A stretch of DNA of 64,000 nucleotides from Pyrus communis (GCF_963583255.1 NC_084815.1:2898150-2962149), one strand, 5' to 3'. Counted from the stretch's first letter, positions 24,063 through 35,975 are shown. Translations and numbers: made by a program. Notes: generated by a model not told the origin, from the letters alone.

Positions 24063-24200
24063 CCTCCAAGGAGTGATCCATAGGCTGATTATTCTCTTTA
24101 TCTCTTACTAAATCCATTCCTCCTTGCCCGAGTAATCTTTTCTTGGTGGGATCCAAAGACTGGCCATCTCCAAAGTTCCTGGGATGTTGATAAGTTCCTT

Positions 24201-24608
24201 CTATGATTCTTGGTGCTTGGTTAAGAAGTCTGTAATTGTTTGCTCTTTTACTGCTCTTTGAGGCATATATTGAAAACTGAACTCTAAAAGTGTTAGAATC
24301 CATTTCCCAATTTTCCCAGTTAGCATTGGTTTTGACAGCATATACTTGATCACTTTGATATTGGCAATGATATGGATGTGGTGAGGCAACATGTAATACC
24401 TTAACTTGCAGGCAGTGAAGTATATGGCTAAACATAGCTTCTTAACCGGGGTATACCTTATTTCTACCTCAGTAAAGATCCTTCTAAGGTAATATACTGC
24501 TTGCTCCTTCCCTTTTTCATTGTTTTGGGCCAGCAAACATCCTATTGACTTTTCAGAGGCAGAAATATAGAGCTTCAAAGGTTTCCTTCTTTGAGAGGGC
24601 ATGAGCAC
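24201..24608 (-). pseudogene. RNase H of the Tat element
   Basis: It carries LYISASEKSIGCLLAQ, YTPVKKLCLAI and IGKWILTLLEF, the usual order of the gypsy RNase H. The first catalytic Asp is replaced (ISAS where a D is expected), which with nearby stops marks it as inactive. Confidence 0.82.
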
Positions 24609-24665
24609 TGGTAGAGAGGCTAGGTAAGCATTCGCTCTGTCAAAAGCCTCTTGGTGTTGTGGGCC

Positions 24666-25178
24666 CTACTCAAACTGTTCTTGATTTTTCAATCTTAACA
24701 GAGGAGTCAACGGCTGAATCTTGCTCGCTAAGATAGCAATGAATCTTCTTAAGAAGTTAATCTTCCTCAATAGCCTTTGCAACTGCACTTTGTTGGTAGG
24801 AGAAGGTGACTTCATTATAGCCTGAGCTTTGTTTTTGTCTACCCCTACTCCTCTCTGATGCACAAGGAATCCCAAAAAGTTGCCCGATCTGACTCGAAAA
24901 GCACATTTCTTAGGATTCATTTTTAACTTATGGGTCATCATTCTTACTAAGGCTTGTCTGAGGTCTTCTAAGTGTTTCTCTTCAATTTTAAACTTTACCA
25001 CAATGTCATCAATATATACCTCCATGTTATGCCCGATTAAATCATGAAGAATGGCATTCCTTGCTTTCTGATAGGTAGCACGAGCATTTTTAAGCCCAAA
25101 TGGCATGACTACATATTCATATGCTCCTACATGTCTCGGGCACCTAAAAGTTGTCTTATGTATATCTTTTTTAGCCAT
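24666..25178 (-). pseudogene. Reverse transcriptase core of the Tat element
   Basis: The frame holds YVVMPFGLKNARATYQ, the catalytic box YIDDIVVK and GNFLGFLVHQRG, an uninterrupted 170-codon stretch of a gypsy reverse transcriptase palm. The N-terminal part lies at 25364-25612 in a separate frame (FKDYFAWYYTEMLGLNP, then KMLIKAEFIRPAKYL). Confidence 0.88.
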
Positions 25179-26083
25179 TTATAATAACCAGCATTCCCAT
25201 CCATGAAAGATAAAACTTTGTGTTTTGCAATTACATCTATGGATATGTCAGCCATGGGCATGAGGTATTCATCTTTGGGTGTGGCTTCATTAACGTTTCT
25301 ATAGTCGACACATTAGACAACATTAGTTACATCTTTTAATGCAGGTACAATGTTGGTCAACCACTAAAGATACTTTGCAGGCCTAATAAATTCGGCTTTT
25401 ATCAACATCTTGATCTCTTCCTTGAATTTTTCTTCTATCTTTTTTGACACTCTCCTTGGAGCTTGTTTCACACGTTTATACCCTTCCTTGATAGGCATTC
25501 TGTGCTCTACTAAACTAGGGTTCAGTCCAAGCATTTCAGTGTAATACCAAGCAAAATAGTCTTTGAATTCATGTAAAAGGTATATTATTTTTGCCCGATC
25601 TCCAATTTCCAATTTGGCCTTGGGTCTTCATTAGTCTCGAAATTAATGGTTTCCAAAAGGTTGCACTTCTGGTGCTGGTTTATCAGGCTCTGTACATAAA
25701 AATTCAACTGACTTTGGACTCTCGGGCAGATCATTTAGCCAGTCCAAGTCATATATGCACTCAGCCATGTGTATGGCTGCTTCTATCTCTTCTCTTGAAA
25801 ACTCTTCTTCTTCTTTGTTCTTTGTTCTTGGTGCTTGAAGCCTCCTCCTTGGCCAAGCTCTATCTCACTTCTTTTCTCTTTCTCTCATACACCAGCATTA
25901 TCTTGATTTAGGACCTGAATGAAACCACTTAGTCCTTTCTCCTTTGCTTTGACATTATTGATGTTGGTGGGCTGGGACAATGTAAGGCATATTCCATTCC
26001 TCCTTAGTGAAAGACAATCATTGCTCTAGAAGCTTTTGGGTCGTCACCTTAGTCGGGTGGCCGTTCTAATCAGCTCCCAAACA

Positions 26084-26925
26084 CTACAAGATTCCAATAC
26101 TGAGGTTGTGGAAGTTTGCCTCTGCAACATTAGTTGTGGGGAGAAATGGATATGACTCAGCCTCCACAATCTTCCAAAATCCTGGTTCCTCGGCTTTAGA
26201 CTCATGGTAGATAGCAACTTGTTGATGTAAAGTGGATGACACAGACAAAATTTGGTGAATCCAATCTCTGCCTAGCAATGCTCCATAAGTAGAGCTGTTA
26301 TCTACCACAAAGAAAGCCGACGTGATTTGCTTAGACCCCAAGTCAACCTCTAAGGGCAATATCATATATGTTCTGGTAATGGCTCAAGAGAAACTAGAAA
26401 CTGTTAAATCAGTGGGAATAAGATCTTCCTTACTTCTACATAAATTCCTCATTTGTTTAAGTGGAAGCACATTGACCGCTGCTCCACCATCTATCAACAC
26501 CTTTTTAAAGGGCATTCCCTCCAGATGAGCTGTTATATATATGAGCTTGAGATGGTTTTCCAAAGCTAGGTTAGGTATACTAAACACCATTTGTTCAGAA
26601 TACACCCTATCGCGCTCCCTTTGTACAAGTTCAGGCATGTCCGCCATACTCCATTCCTATTTTCTAGCTTCCTAAACTCTAACAAATGACATCATTGGTT
26701 CTATTGCCAAATAATCACCCTTCATTATGGCGGACTGAACTAGTTGGCACAAAACATAGCTGATAAAACATAAGTCATGTTTACGTGGAAGTTGTTGGGT
26801 CTAGGTATTTCTCCTTCTTTATTTCCTCCAATCTGATACACAAACTTGTTCATCCAAGCCTGAGCATAATTGGTTAACATCAACTCGGGCACATCATCCT
26901 CTATTGTTATATCAAAGTTAAGCAA
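26084..26925 (-). pseudogene. Aspartic protease region of the Tat element
   Basis: The piece at 26384-26647 carries KKVLIDGGAAVNVLP; the active-site triad reads DGG rather than the usual D-S/T-G. The piece at 26084-26365 carries YGALLGRDWIH, the second conserved segment of retroelement proteases. Stops separate the two. Confidence 0.75.
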
Positions 26926-27112
26926 CTACCTCTGGGTTTCACAAGGTGCATCTTCCAATATAGGCGAGGGTATCCCTTTCTCAGGGGATATGGTCCCAAA
27001 ACAGAGGAGCTCTGGTCTCCAGCCTAGTGTAGGCATCATTAGTACATTTTCTTGAGCTCTCCTCAAAACTATGTACTTTCATGGATGAGAACTTTGAGGT
27101 ACATGATTTCCC

Positions 27113-29620
27113 TCACCCTTCATTTTTACAATTAGTCTTCTTTATCTCTTTTTTGCTCCTCCATTGGAGTTGTCTTCTCCCACCTTGTGTGGCCTCCTCA
27201 AACTTCACATTCCCAGAAGCTTCTAAAATGGTAGGGATTTTCATTGAGTTCATGTGAGCCTTGTGCTGTCTTTGGACTCTCTTGATTATAGATACCTCCA
27301 TCTCTTTAACAAGTCTTCCATCCTTTCCAACCACATACCATTTTCAACCGAGTCGGGCTGAATCTTTCTTAGTAACTTGGGCCACTAGGTTTATGGTTTT
27401 CTCTTTTCATCCCTATCTTGCACTGCAATGATAACTTGGCTGTGAAGGTTTCACTTTTACCCACCTTGGCATCTTGGCTTCCTTGTCCATAACTTTTTCA
27501 AATGCCTTATAGTTCATGAATGCCTTAGAAAGAGCTTTAGGTTTAGAATCTCTTCCTAATCTTTGGAACACATTCTTGGAAGTCTTCTTCTCTGCTGCCC
27601 AAATGAAACTTTTGCGGGCATCTTGTTCTTTTATTTCTCTTCTTCTAACTAACTTTCAGTCAATAATAACGCTTGATGATGGCACCTCTAATTCATATTC
27701 ACATTGGCACTTACTGCATAAGACCACTCCTTTGATTACAACCGCTTTTGGTCTGTCAGGCAATCTTCTAACACCTTCACAAGGTATAACAGCTTGCCTT
27801 CTCTCACCTTTCTCCTCCCAACTAGCTCTTCCCTTTCCTTTTTCAACCCAGTTAAGGTTGATCATGTTGATGGGAGCTTCTAGGAAGGGATCTGTGTTAA
27901 TCATCATGTTAGCTTACGGTTTTTCTAACAACAACTTCCCTTTGACTATGAGATCCTGGATCCAATCCCTGAACTACACATAATTGGCTATGGAATGGCC
28001 GAAGGTGTAGTGAAGTTTGCAATACTTATTCCCTCTTAACTCTTTGGGTTTAGGCATCTTCTTGGAACTGTCGGGCACAATCATTCTAGCTTTCACTAAC
28101 TCTTCATATATATCTGCTGCCTTGATAGGCACAAATCCTCCATCATTTATCACCATTTTTTGGTCTTTAAATGGCTGGACCAAACCCTTCACCATCAAAG
28201 GTTTGAAGGGAGTGGTAATCTCCGCTGCACACAACTCAATTCATTCTCCTACATTGTTGTCACTCTCCACTGGTTCTAAAATCTCAAACTCCAACTGGTG
28301 TATTGAAGTTTTGTTCTTGTTGAATGTGGATACTTTGGACAAGTGCTTCACTTGCTGCTCCTCGGTCAACAACTTCTCATACTTGGTAGCAGTAATCACC
28401 AACTCTTAAAGTTCATTAAATTGCACATCATAGAACTTTTCCTTAAAGGTAGCCTTAAAGCCTTCTAGGCAATAGCTATAAGCTGGGCATGATTGATAGG
28501 GAACTGGCACCTCATCCTAAACCTCATCATAAAGTTCTCAGTAGACTTATGTTCTCACTATTTCACCTCTACTAGGTCATTGATGGTCATCTCGGGCTAT
28601 ACCCTATAAAACTGCTCGTGGAAAGCCATCTTTATTTGCCCCTAGTTAGCAATAGAATTAAGGGGTAACAGAGAATACCACTGAGATGCTAAGTCAACCA
28701 ATGAATTCCTAAACAGTCTCAACTTGTAGTTAGGATTGTCTTCAAATGCCACACATTAGTTGGAAAACTTGAAAATGTGATCTCTAGAAGACACATTACA
28801 ATCCTCCCCACTGAAGGTTGGGAATGGGGGCATTTTGAAGTTGAGGGGAAAAGGGTTATGCTTATCAATATACTCAGGGTAAGGCTTCTAATATGTGATC
28901 CTGAACAACAGGTGAGCCTATGGTTGATCATTTTGGACCACCATTCTTCTCAACTCTGCCAACTCATTTCTGAGTTGCTGCTTTGCATTGTTGTGAGGGG
29001 TATAAGAAGTTCCCCACTTTGGGCTACACTCATTGCTTAAGAAAGCTTCTTTTTGTAGCTTTGGTTGTCTCTACCTAGCTTCCTCTTCTTTATTAGCCAA
29101 TGGTGATGGCTTATAAGGAGGTGGTTTGCCTACAATTAAGGGCAAACCTTTTCCATTAGACTCTCCAACTTGCTGAGTCATTCCATACTTCCTTCCATCT
29201 AGCCCAATCTGCCCTCTACCATCTATTGGAAATAATATAGGGTCTGGCAAACTTGTTTCCTAAATCTCTTCCACTTCTGGTAACTAAACTCGGGTTCTTT
29301 TTTCTTCTTTCCCTTATCCTTCTTCTCTTTGAGTAAAGGAAATAAAAGGATCACCAGTTTTTTCTGAAGGCTTGCTTCCCTAATCACTTCCCTGGCATAA
29401 CCATCTCTTAGCATGAAGTACTCTAACTCCAACCTCTTTTGCAGAATCTCTGTTAAGGAACATAATCTACTAACTTATCCTCGGGTTTCCACAATGATCT
29501 TCTCCATACTTCTCAATAGTTGCACCATGGTGGCTTGCAAGTCTTCATTTGTAACCTTTCCACCCGACTTCTTAGAATAAGTTGGGCTTTCCAGAATGGC
29601 AGGACTTTTTAAGGATAGAA
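27113..29620 (-). pseudogene. Gag region of the Tat element
   Basis: Broken frames include YCKLHYTFGHSIANYV (about 27980) resembling a degenerate zinc knuckle, followed by PINMINLNWVEKGKG (about 27850). A long damaged gag core lies at 28240-29030 and a KKEPEFSYQKW-type piece at 29223-29432. No complete frame survives. Assignment rests on position upstream of protease and on the knuckle-like motif. Confidence 0.6.
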
Positions 29621-29788
29621 AGTCCTCTGGGCGATCTGTCATGTCTGATCTTGTTGGACAAAGAGGTCGCTCGTACTTTGTAGTCCACCTGAAAGTTTAT
29701 TTCTTCCTTTTTTTTCTTGGCATACAAGACTATTATATCTCATCAGGCATACCAAAACTATGTTCGGGCAAGGATTTCCCTCGCACAT

Positions 29789-32169
29789 TGATGCGAGATT
29801 TATACGCGCACAAATTAAACCCTCGTTTGACAATTGTAGTATAAGTATAAGTAGGGATCGTTCTAGACCGGGGATTAGGAGGGCTTGCTAAAACCTTCTA
29901 AATTGACTTAAAAACATAAAAACTAAATTAAAACAGATTTAAGACACTTGGGAACAAGAAAATAAAAAAGGGGGTTTTAGTTTTGACGAAGTTGAAATAA
30001 ACAAACAAAATGCAAAAATGGACAGATTGTAAACAAGTGTTGTGAAACAAGATGGTTGGTGAATTAGCTAGAGGTTCTTTCTCCACACATGATATTTATG
30101 CATATGAATCAATTTCCAGTTATTCCTTCATTGAATTATGAACGACAATGCCCCAAATTAACCATGACATCACTAGTTAACCCTCAGATTTTCCTTATAT
30201 TATTGGATTGGATGGCATCATTCGACAACCCAAAACATTCTCAAAAGTTCCCTACATGTCATCATAATAGAGATACAATCGAAGATCATTAAGAATAATG
30301 AAAACCATAAGCATTGACAAAGCATTTGCAACTATGACATCATGTTACTCATGCTAAGAATTAAACTTAACGCGATCGTGACAAGCGACCTTCACTACTT
30401 TCAAGTATAAGTTAGTAACGATTATGTGAAACCTTCTTAAACTTTAGCCACATATTCATGCATGCTAATTAAGTGTCGACCCTCAATCAACAAACACAAA
30501 TAAGTTAATCATCAAATAGTTAAGCCAATTGCATTCACGAATCAAGAGTTCATAACCGGAATTCATCAATTCATATCACATAAATAATCATGGTATTGAA
30601 ATCACCCCTAGCCAAAAAGGGTTTAGTTCCTCATAACTTTGAAATCAAAGAAACACCTAAACATTCCAACAACTCAAACTTGAATTGTATGAACGTTTAG
30701 GCACTCTTCTCTTCCATTCCTCATATGTACAAAACAAAGAGAATTCAAATGAAACATTGAAATCAAAGAAACACCTAAACATTCCAACAACTCAAACTTG
30801 AATTGTATGAACGTTTAGGCACTCTTCTCTTTCTCGTTGTTGTAGCACAAGGTCTAAGGTGAGGTTTGGGGGATTAGGTGTATGTGGAATGGAGTGGGGA
30901 ATGGTTGGATAGTGGCTGCAATGGAGGAGAAAAACTGCACAGAAATGGAAGGGGAAGTGTTTGTGTTGTGTGTTTTGTATGAAAAATGAGATATGCATGA
31001 ATGAATGAATGCTAGGGTATTTATAGGGGTAGTGGAGGGAACATATGGCTGTTTGTTTAAGCATTTGTGTGGAGGAATGATGGAAAAACAGCTAGGACAC
31101 ATGTGAAAACTGGAATTGCACAAGGGGAGCAAAGGGAACCCACGACATGGATGGATTTGTGCATGTGTTGGCTGATTAAGATTGTGGAAATACAAGGGAA
31201 TGCACGGATTAGGTTTGAAGAAAAGGTGTGTGAATGGGGTAATTGAATGATTAAAGTGCATGTGGGTTGGATATTAAAGGATGGAATGCATGTGAATTAA
31301 GTTGGAAAGCTGGAATGATGAAGTAGGAGTGCACGGCATTGAGTGTTTGTTTGATGATGATGCATGTGATGGGTGGGAACAAAGGGGGAAACATGGCACA
31401 AAGGGGCTTGAATGAATGATTAAATGTGCATGTGGATTTAAAGAATGAGTGGTGGTGTAATGATGAAGTGAATGCATGTGACTTGTGAATACAAAGAGAA
31501 GGGGAAAAACTGGAAATGCTCAAGGAGTGCACGGCATTAGGGGGGGAAGAAATGATGGCATGAAAGTGAAGGGATTAGTGGTGCATGTGCATGTGTTTTA
31601 GGTTGTGAAAGCATGTGGATTAGGTGGAAAGAGGTGGATGTGCATGTGAGTTGAAATGCATATGTTTAAATGGTTGAAATGTGTAGATGATTATGAGTAT
31701 GATAAGTGATAAGTGAATGATATGTTAAGTGATAAATGAATGATATGTGGTGAGTGATAAGTGATAAGTGAATGAAAGTGATAAGTGATAATAGGGCTAG
31801 TTTAAAGGGCTAGGGTTTAAGTACATAGAAAGGGCCTAAAATAGGTTGGTTTGCATGGCATAATATGTTTGATTGGGCTAGAGGTTTTCCATGGCTCAAA
31901 GGATTTGTTTGATTGGGCTAAGCCCTTTGTTTGATGTCCCCAAAGAGCATACAAGGCTTCAATTTCGTCCATCCTCTTTGCTCCATGATTAAGCTATCCA
32001 ATCCTTGCCCAAAAGTGCCCCAAATAGCCTCAAAATGCACTTTCTTGCTCCCTAAGCCCTTAGAACCTAAAAACACACAAAAGAAGCATAAAGGACTAAA
32101 ATAACTAGAGAAACATAACGTAAATGCACGAGAACAAGCCATTTAAGTCACATGAATATGCTTCTATCA
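29789..32169 (-). repeat. 3' LTR of the Athila-type element
   Basis: The LTR is 2381 bp, ending TGATAG...CTCGCATCA on the minus strand. It contains a 73-bp perfect direct repeat (30641-30713 and 30759-30831) and a TATA box at 31018-31025. Near 31700-31790 there is a (GTGATAAGTGAAT)-type short tandem repeat whose length differs from the other LTR. Confidence 0.93.
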
Positions 32170-32185
32170 AACTCCCCCACACTTA
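32170..32185 (-). other. Polypurine tract beside the 3' LTR
   Basis: The minus strand reads AAGTGTGGGGGAGTT immediately before the LTR start TGATAG. A second tract of the same kind (AAGTGTGGGGGG) occurs at about 33867-33883. Confidence 0.8.
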
Positions 32186-33905
32186 TCTTTTGCTAGTCCT
32201 CGAGCAAAACAGAATAAAAACAAATACACAAAACGACACTAAACACGTAAAACACAACCTACACCTTCCAAACAATCATTTCAGGGATTTCCAATGCACA
32301 TGACAAGTTAAAAATCATTATTCCCACAGAATTTAGCCATCTTTACCCTTAAGTACATTCTTAACCATAGTCACCACATACTAGTTCGCAATTAAGCATT
32401 TAAAACTATGTTTTGAATGTAGTAACATGCCTTAGAGAATTTGCTCAATTCCTTACAAGTTATGCACTCGATTTTCACTCAGATTTTCTAACTACACACC
32501 CTAATCTAGTCATATGTGAGAAGATTGATGTAAACATGAAAACGAACACTCACATATATGTATCACAAAGAACGCAATTTCTGGAGTTAATAAGCATGTT
32601 TAGATATGATCTCATGAATGGAATGCTACTACTTAGATGTGAGAACCAGTGACACCATATGCTCATACCAAGTTCAAACTCCACAAATTGAAACACATAA
32701 CCCTCAAGATAGAAGTCAAAGGGTTGTAACGGGGCTAGGGTATTGGCTAACAATGAAAGGTGAAGGATAAACAAACATTCTTAAAGCAATAGTGAGCAAA
32801 GTATTGAATCAGGCACTTAGAATTCCCTTAAGAACGCAGAAGTCAACTTTGAACACCCAAGGGAAAGTCACACAAAACTTAGGGCCATATTCACTTTTTG
32901 GACCCTTTCCTCAATCACTCATTCTTTCAATTTTTTTTTTTTTTTTTTTTTTCAAGCTCTCTTTTTTTTTTCTTTCTATCTTTCTTTTCTTTTGAATCTC
33001 AAACATACTTAAGAACAAGCATTCCTTCCCCCACACTCATTTTCTTGCATAATGTAACTCAAAAGGAATTCATTTAAGTCATGCTCACTATCTTTTAAGA
33101 ACAAGGGTGTGGATTGTCCTAAACTAGGCTAGGTGAGGAAAATATGGGTAAACAAAGAATAGAGGCTAAACAAGGCTCAACGGGGTTAAAACTTACAACA
33201 AATACGAAATATGGGAAGTGAGGCTTTTTGGCTATGGTGGCAACTACACAACTTTATCTTGATATATGTTATGCAAATCAATAACATGCTTTGAATGAAA
33301 TGGGCATGAGTTCTAGCATTTGGAACTATATGATGAAACGCCTTCTAAGTAGTAACCAAGCAAAGAATAATGAGATCATGCAACGACTTTAGAAAACAAG
33401 AAATCACAGATTATACTCTCCAAAGAACGTTATAGGCTCAAGTCTCTCAGGGTTGTAGCGTTTGTTTGAGTTCCTTCCTTCAAGCATGTTACATAACTAA
33501 TTTTTTCTTTTATGATTGCATGTGAAGTCATACATTATAACCATAACCAAGCATATACTAAGAGTAAATCAAACTTTTCTCCATGTTTATAACTCTTTTT
33601 AACAGTCATGCAATTAGAAACCAAATCTTTATCATTGTGTTGGAAGGTGACCTACGACACAAAAACACAAAAATGACTCAAAATACTCTTTTTAGGCTTT
33701 TTAAAACATGTTTTTCAAATTTTTATGTGATTTTCGGAGTTATATAAAAAAAACAAAACATACTAAAACACTTTAAAACAACTTAAAAACACCTTAAAAC
33801 AGTAAGGAACAACATTTGAAGTTATGGGTGATAAAATCCCACGAATTTGCATTAACAACATTAGTTACCCCCCCCCCACACTTAAATCAAACATTGTCCT
33901 CAATG
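32186..33905 (-). other. Non-coding 3' internal zone of the Athila-type element
   Basis: No coding frame with a domain was found. It contains a T run (32929-32952), a C run (33869-33878) and Athila-typical phrases at both ends. Many Athila elements carry an envelope-like frame in the region after integrase; none was recognised here. Confidence 0.6.
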
Positions 33906-34764
33906 TTTTAAGCATAGATTCATACAAAACATAAGTAAACACACAAACAACAACTAAACATACTAAACATGGCAGAATGTAATTAACAAAGAGAAGAGTT
34001 TAGGGATGCAAATCTGGTTATGGAGTGTAAATTCCCTCTTCTCCTTGGTGATTGCATTGAGGCTTTGATCTTGGTGATTCCACAGGCTTACTCTTGAACT
34101 GGTTTCCGCCCATCGTTGATTTTCCTTTGTGCTACCCTTGAACTGAGCAGCAGGATTTCTTTTGGTCTCCCCCGAAGGTCTGAGCTTCCTCCTCTTATCT
34201 CTGTTTCTTTGTTCAATCTTTGCAGAAGTGGTCCCTTCTCTGGAAGTGTATCAACCGTTGAAGATGACTACTCGAGAGCAACGCTAGGTAAGCAATCAGG
34301 AATAGATTCCAGGCAGTCGGCTCCAGATCGGAAGACTGGCTCCAAGTGCCGGCTGATTGCTTCTTTTACTTTGCCATGCAAGTAAGAACAAGGACAAAGA
34401 AAAAGACAGGGAAAAAGCATGATATGAGATACTTTTGCTTTTGACCTTGATGATATGAGATACCTTTGCTTTTGAAGAAGCGGTGAATGAATCAGCATAT
34501 GTATTTGTTGTGCTGTTTCCTCCTGGGTCATCTGTACTCCAGGCATCTGGTATCATTTTTGGGGAAGAAGAAAGAATTGAGTATTTCGAAAGGCTTTGCT
34601 GGGAGTGCGCCCTCAGAGGTGAGGGAGAGTTGGGCATTTTCTTCAGGTTTGCCCTGCCATAAAAGACGAAGGTCGACATATATAGAGATAATATCAAGTG
34701 GTGGTACTTTTTACCCTTGTCGACAAACGTTTTGATCCCGCAAATCCGGCTTTTTGAAATAGTG

Positions 34765-35055
34765 GCGCCTCTTCGATCTTTGAATACGCCTCTTCGATTT
34801 CTGAGCAGGTGCCCCTTCGATTTCTGAACGACGCCCCTTCGCTTTCTGAACGACACGTGGTAGTGCAGATGTGGCTCCTTTTGACAAAGCTGCACGCGTC
34901 TTCTGAAAAGCAGAGAAAGCGTCGCCGAACTTTGCGCTTGTCGGCTAAAGATGTGTAGTTGCGATGATGGCCTCCACGTGTTTTCAGCTTTGTCAGAAAT
35001 CTTTTGACAAAGTTGAATGCGTTTTCTGAAAAGCCGAGGGAGCGTTGTCTAACTT
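34765..35055 (+). promoter_or_regulatory. Tandem-repeat upstream region with two G-boxes
   Basis: Four units of about 22-24 bp built on GCCCCTTCGATTTCTGAA lie at 34765-34853. A longer unit beginning CTTTTGACAAAG is repeated at 34878-34932 and 35001-35055. Perfect CACGTG G-boxes are at 34854-34859 and 34975-34980. G-boxes bind bZIP/bHLH factors. Its use as a promoter is inference. Confidence 0.5.
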
Positions 35056-35106
35056 ACGCCGAAAATTCTGGCTTTTTGAATCGGTGGACGCGTCGTCTTG
35101 GCTTTT

Positions 35107-35112
35107 TATAGA
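35107..35112 (+). promoter_or_regulatory. TATA-like box of the antisense gene
   Basis: The sequence CTTTTTATAGAGC sits about 120 bp before the ATG, a normal plant 5' UTR distance. The match to the TATA consensus is partial. Confidence 0.4.
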
Positions 35113-35230
35113 GCTATCGATCACCGCCCACATACACACTCTGAAGATTTCCCATTCTTGAAAATCGACTCCGGCCCTTTGAGATTTAACTCCATCCACC
35201 CATTCTCTTTGAACACTTTTGAAAAAAAAA

Positions 35231-35773
35231 ATGGCAAACTCATCGAACCTTAGCTTAGATTTGAGTCTCAGCAGCGATCCGGTTGCGCCCTGTCAAGGTA
35301 ATGTATGGCGCCCTTCTTTTTTATCTTCTAACGGTCCTCTTTCAGGTGAAGACTCTGTGATGCAGGACGCCACAACAGCTACAATAGTAGCTAGGAACCT
35401 CCTCACTCCAAAAGATAGTAGGCTGCTGTCAGGACGGTCCGATGAGTTGGCCGTTCAAGAGTCCCTCGCACTTAGTGTTCAGTGTGCGAGCTCTGTGTCC
35501 AACATGGGCCAACGCCTGCTTGCTCGGTCCCGCCAAGTGGAATCGTTGATGGCAGAGGTGGAAAGTCTTAAGCAGGAAATCAAACAGCTTAAGTACGAAA
35601 ATAGAAGTTTGCATGTGCTTGCAAATAACTATTTGGCGGGCATGAAGAGGAAGCTTGATGAGCTGCAAGAATCTGAGGGTCGAATTCACAATGACCGTCA
35701 AAGGCTTGCGTCTTATCTCCAGAGGCACCTTTTTCCTGGGTCATCCAGCGTTTGGCCAAGTATTGAGGCCTAG
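35231..35773 (+). CDS. Antisense cargo ORF: 180-residue coiled-coil protein with LxLxL motif
   Basis: It is open from an ATG in a strong context (AAAAAAATGGC) to a TAG. I do not recognise a catalytic domain. The N-terminus has a leucine pattern NLSLDLSLSS (residues 6-15) that fits the LxLxL (EAR) repression motif. Residues about 100-150 are rich in heptad-spaced Leu and charged residues (VESLMAEVESLKQEIKQL), a likely coiled coil. After the TAG the same frame stays open to a TGA at 35915-35917 and encodes about seven Pro-Met-Pro-Ser-Ala-like units, so the TAG is probably a recent nonsense change in a protein of about 228 residues. It lies antisense to the retrotransposon, just beyond integrase. 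It may bind DNA or proteins through the coiled coil; that is inference. Confidence 0.6.
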   Translation: MANSSNLSLDLSLSSDPVAPCQGNVWRPSFLSSNGPLSGEDSVMQDATTATIVARNLLTPKDSRLLSGRSDELAVQESLALSVQCASSVSNMGQRLLARSRQVESLMAEVESLKQEIKQLKYENRSLHVLANNYLAGMKRKLDELQESEGRIHNDRQRLASYLQRHLFPGSSSVWPSIEA

Positions 35774-35782
35774 AATGCTCTA

Positions 35783-35880
35783 GCTCCGATGCCTTCCGCT
35801 CCGATGCCTTCCGCTTCTATGCCTCATGCTTCTATGCCTTCTGCTCCTATGCCTTCCGCTTCTATTCCTTCTGCTTCGAC
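35783..35880 (+). repeat. 15-bp tandem repeat encoding PMPSA units
   Basis: About seven copies of a 15-bp unit of the form GCTCCGATGCCTTCC, in frame with the ORF ending at 35773. Variation among copies is mostly at codon positions that swap Ser/Pro or Ser/His. Confidence 0.85.
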
Positions 35881-35969
35881 GCCTCATAGTGGGGCTTCAC
35901 GTAAACATCCTCTGTGAAGGCTCCATCTTTCTGCCATGTTTAGATACAATTGTAATTTATCGAAAAATC

Positions 35970-35975
35970 AATGAA
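35970..35975 (+). terminator. Poly(A)-signal-like AATGAA of the antisense gene
   Basis: AATGAA about 55 bp after the distal stop is followed by T-rich sequence TTTGTTTTATTTACTG, like a plant polyadenylation region. It is weak on its own. Confidence 0.35.

Larger units (their letters stand above)
23150..29788 (-). mobile_element. Tat-lineage Ty3/gypsy retrotransposon, decayed (main part)
   Basis: On the minus strand, from high to low coordinate: gag, protease, reverse transcriptase, RNase H and a second, archaeal-type RNase H. The second RNase H is the mark of the Tat/Ogre group. All frames are broken by stops. The integrase is barely visible (23200-23700) and the 3' LTR is missing. The high end is cut at 29788 by the Athila element, and the rest resumes at 44148. 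Confidence 0.82.

Noticed and set aside
30792..31532. Open frames of 67-135 codons in the Athila LTR, repeated at 42755-43495
   Set aside because: They duplicate because the LTRs are near-identical, have no domain, and are His/Ser/Pro-biased chance frames in non-coding DNA.
34296..34895. 199-codon minus-strand frame in the Athila antisense module
   Set aside because: It overlaps the plus-strand upstream repeats, starts without an Athila context and has Ser/Lys-biased composition; more likely a shadow.
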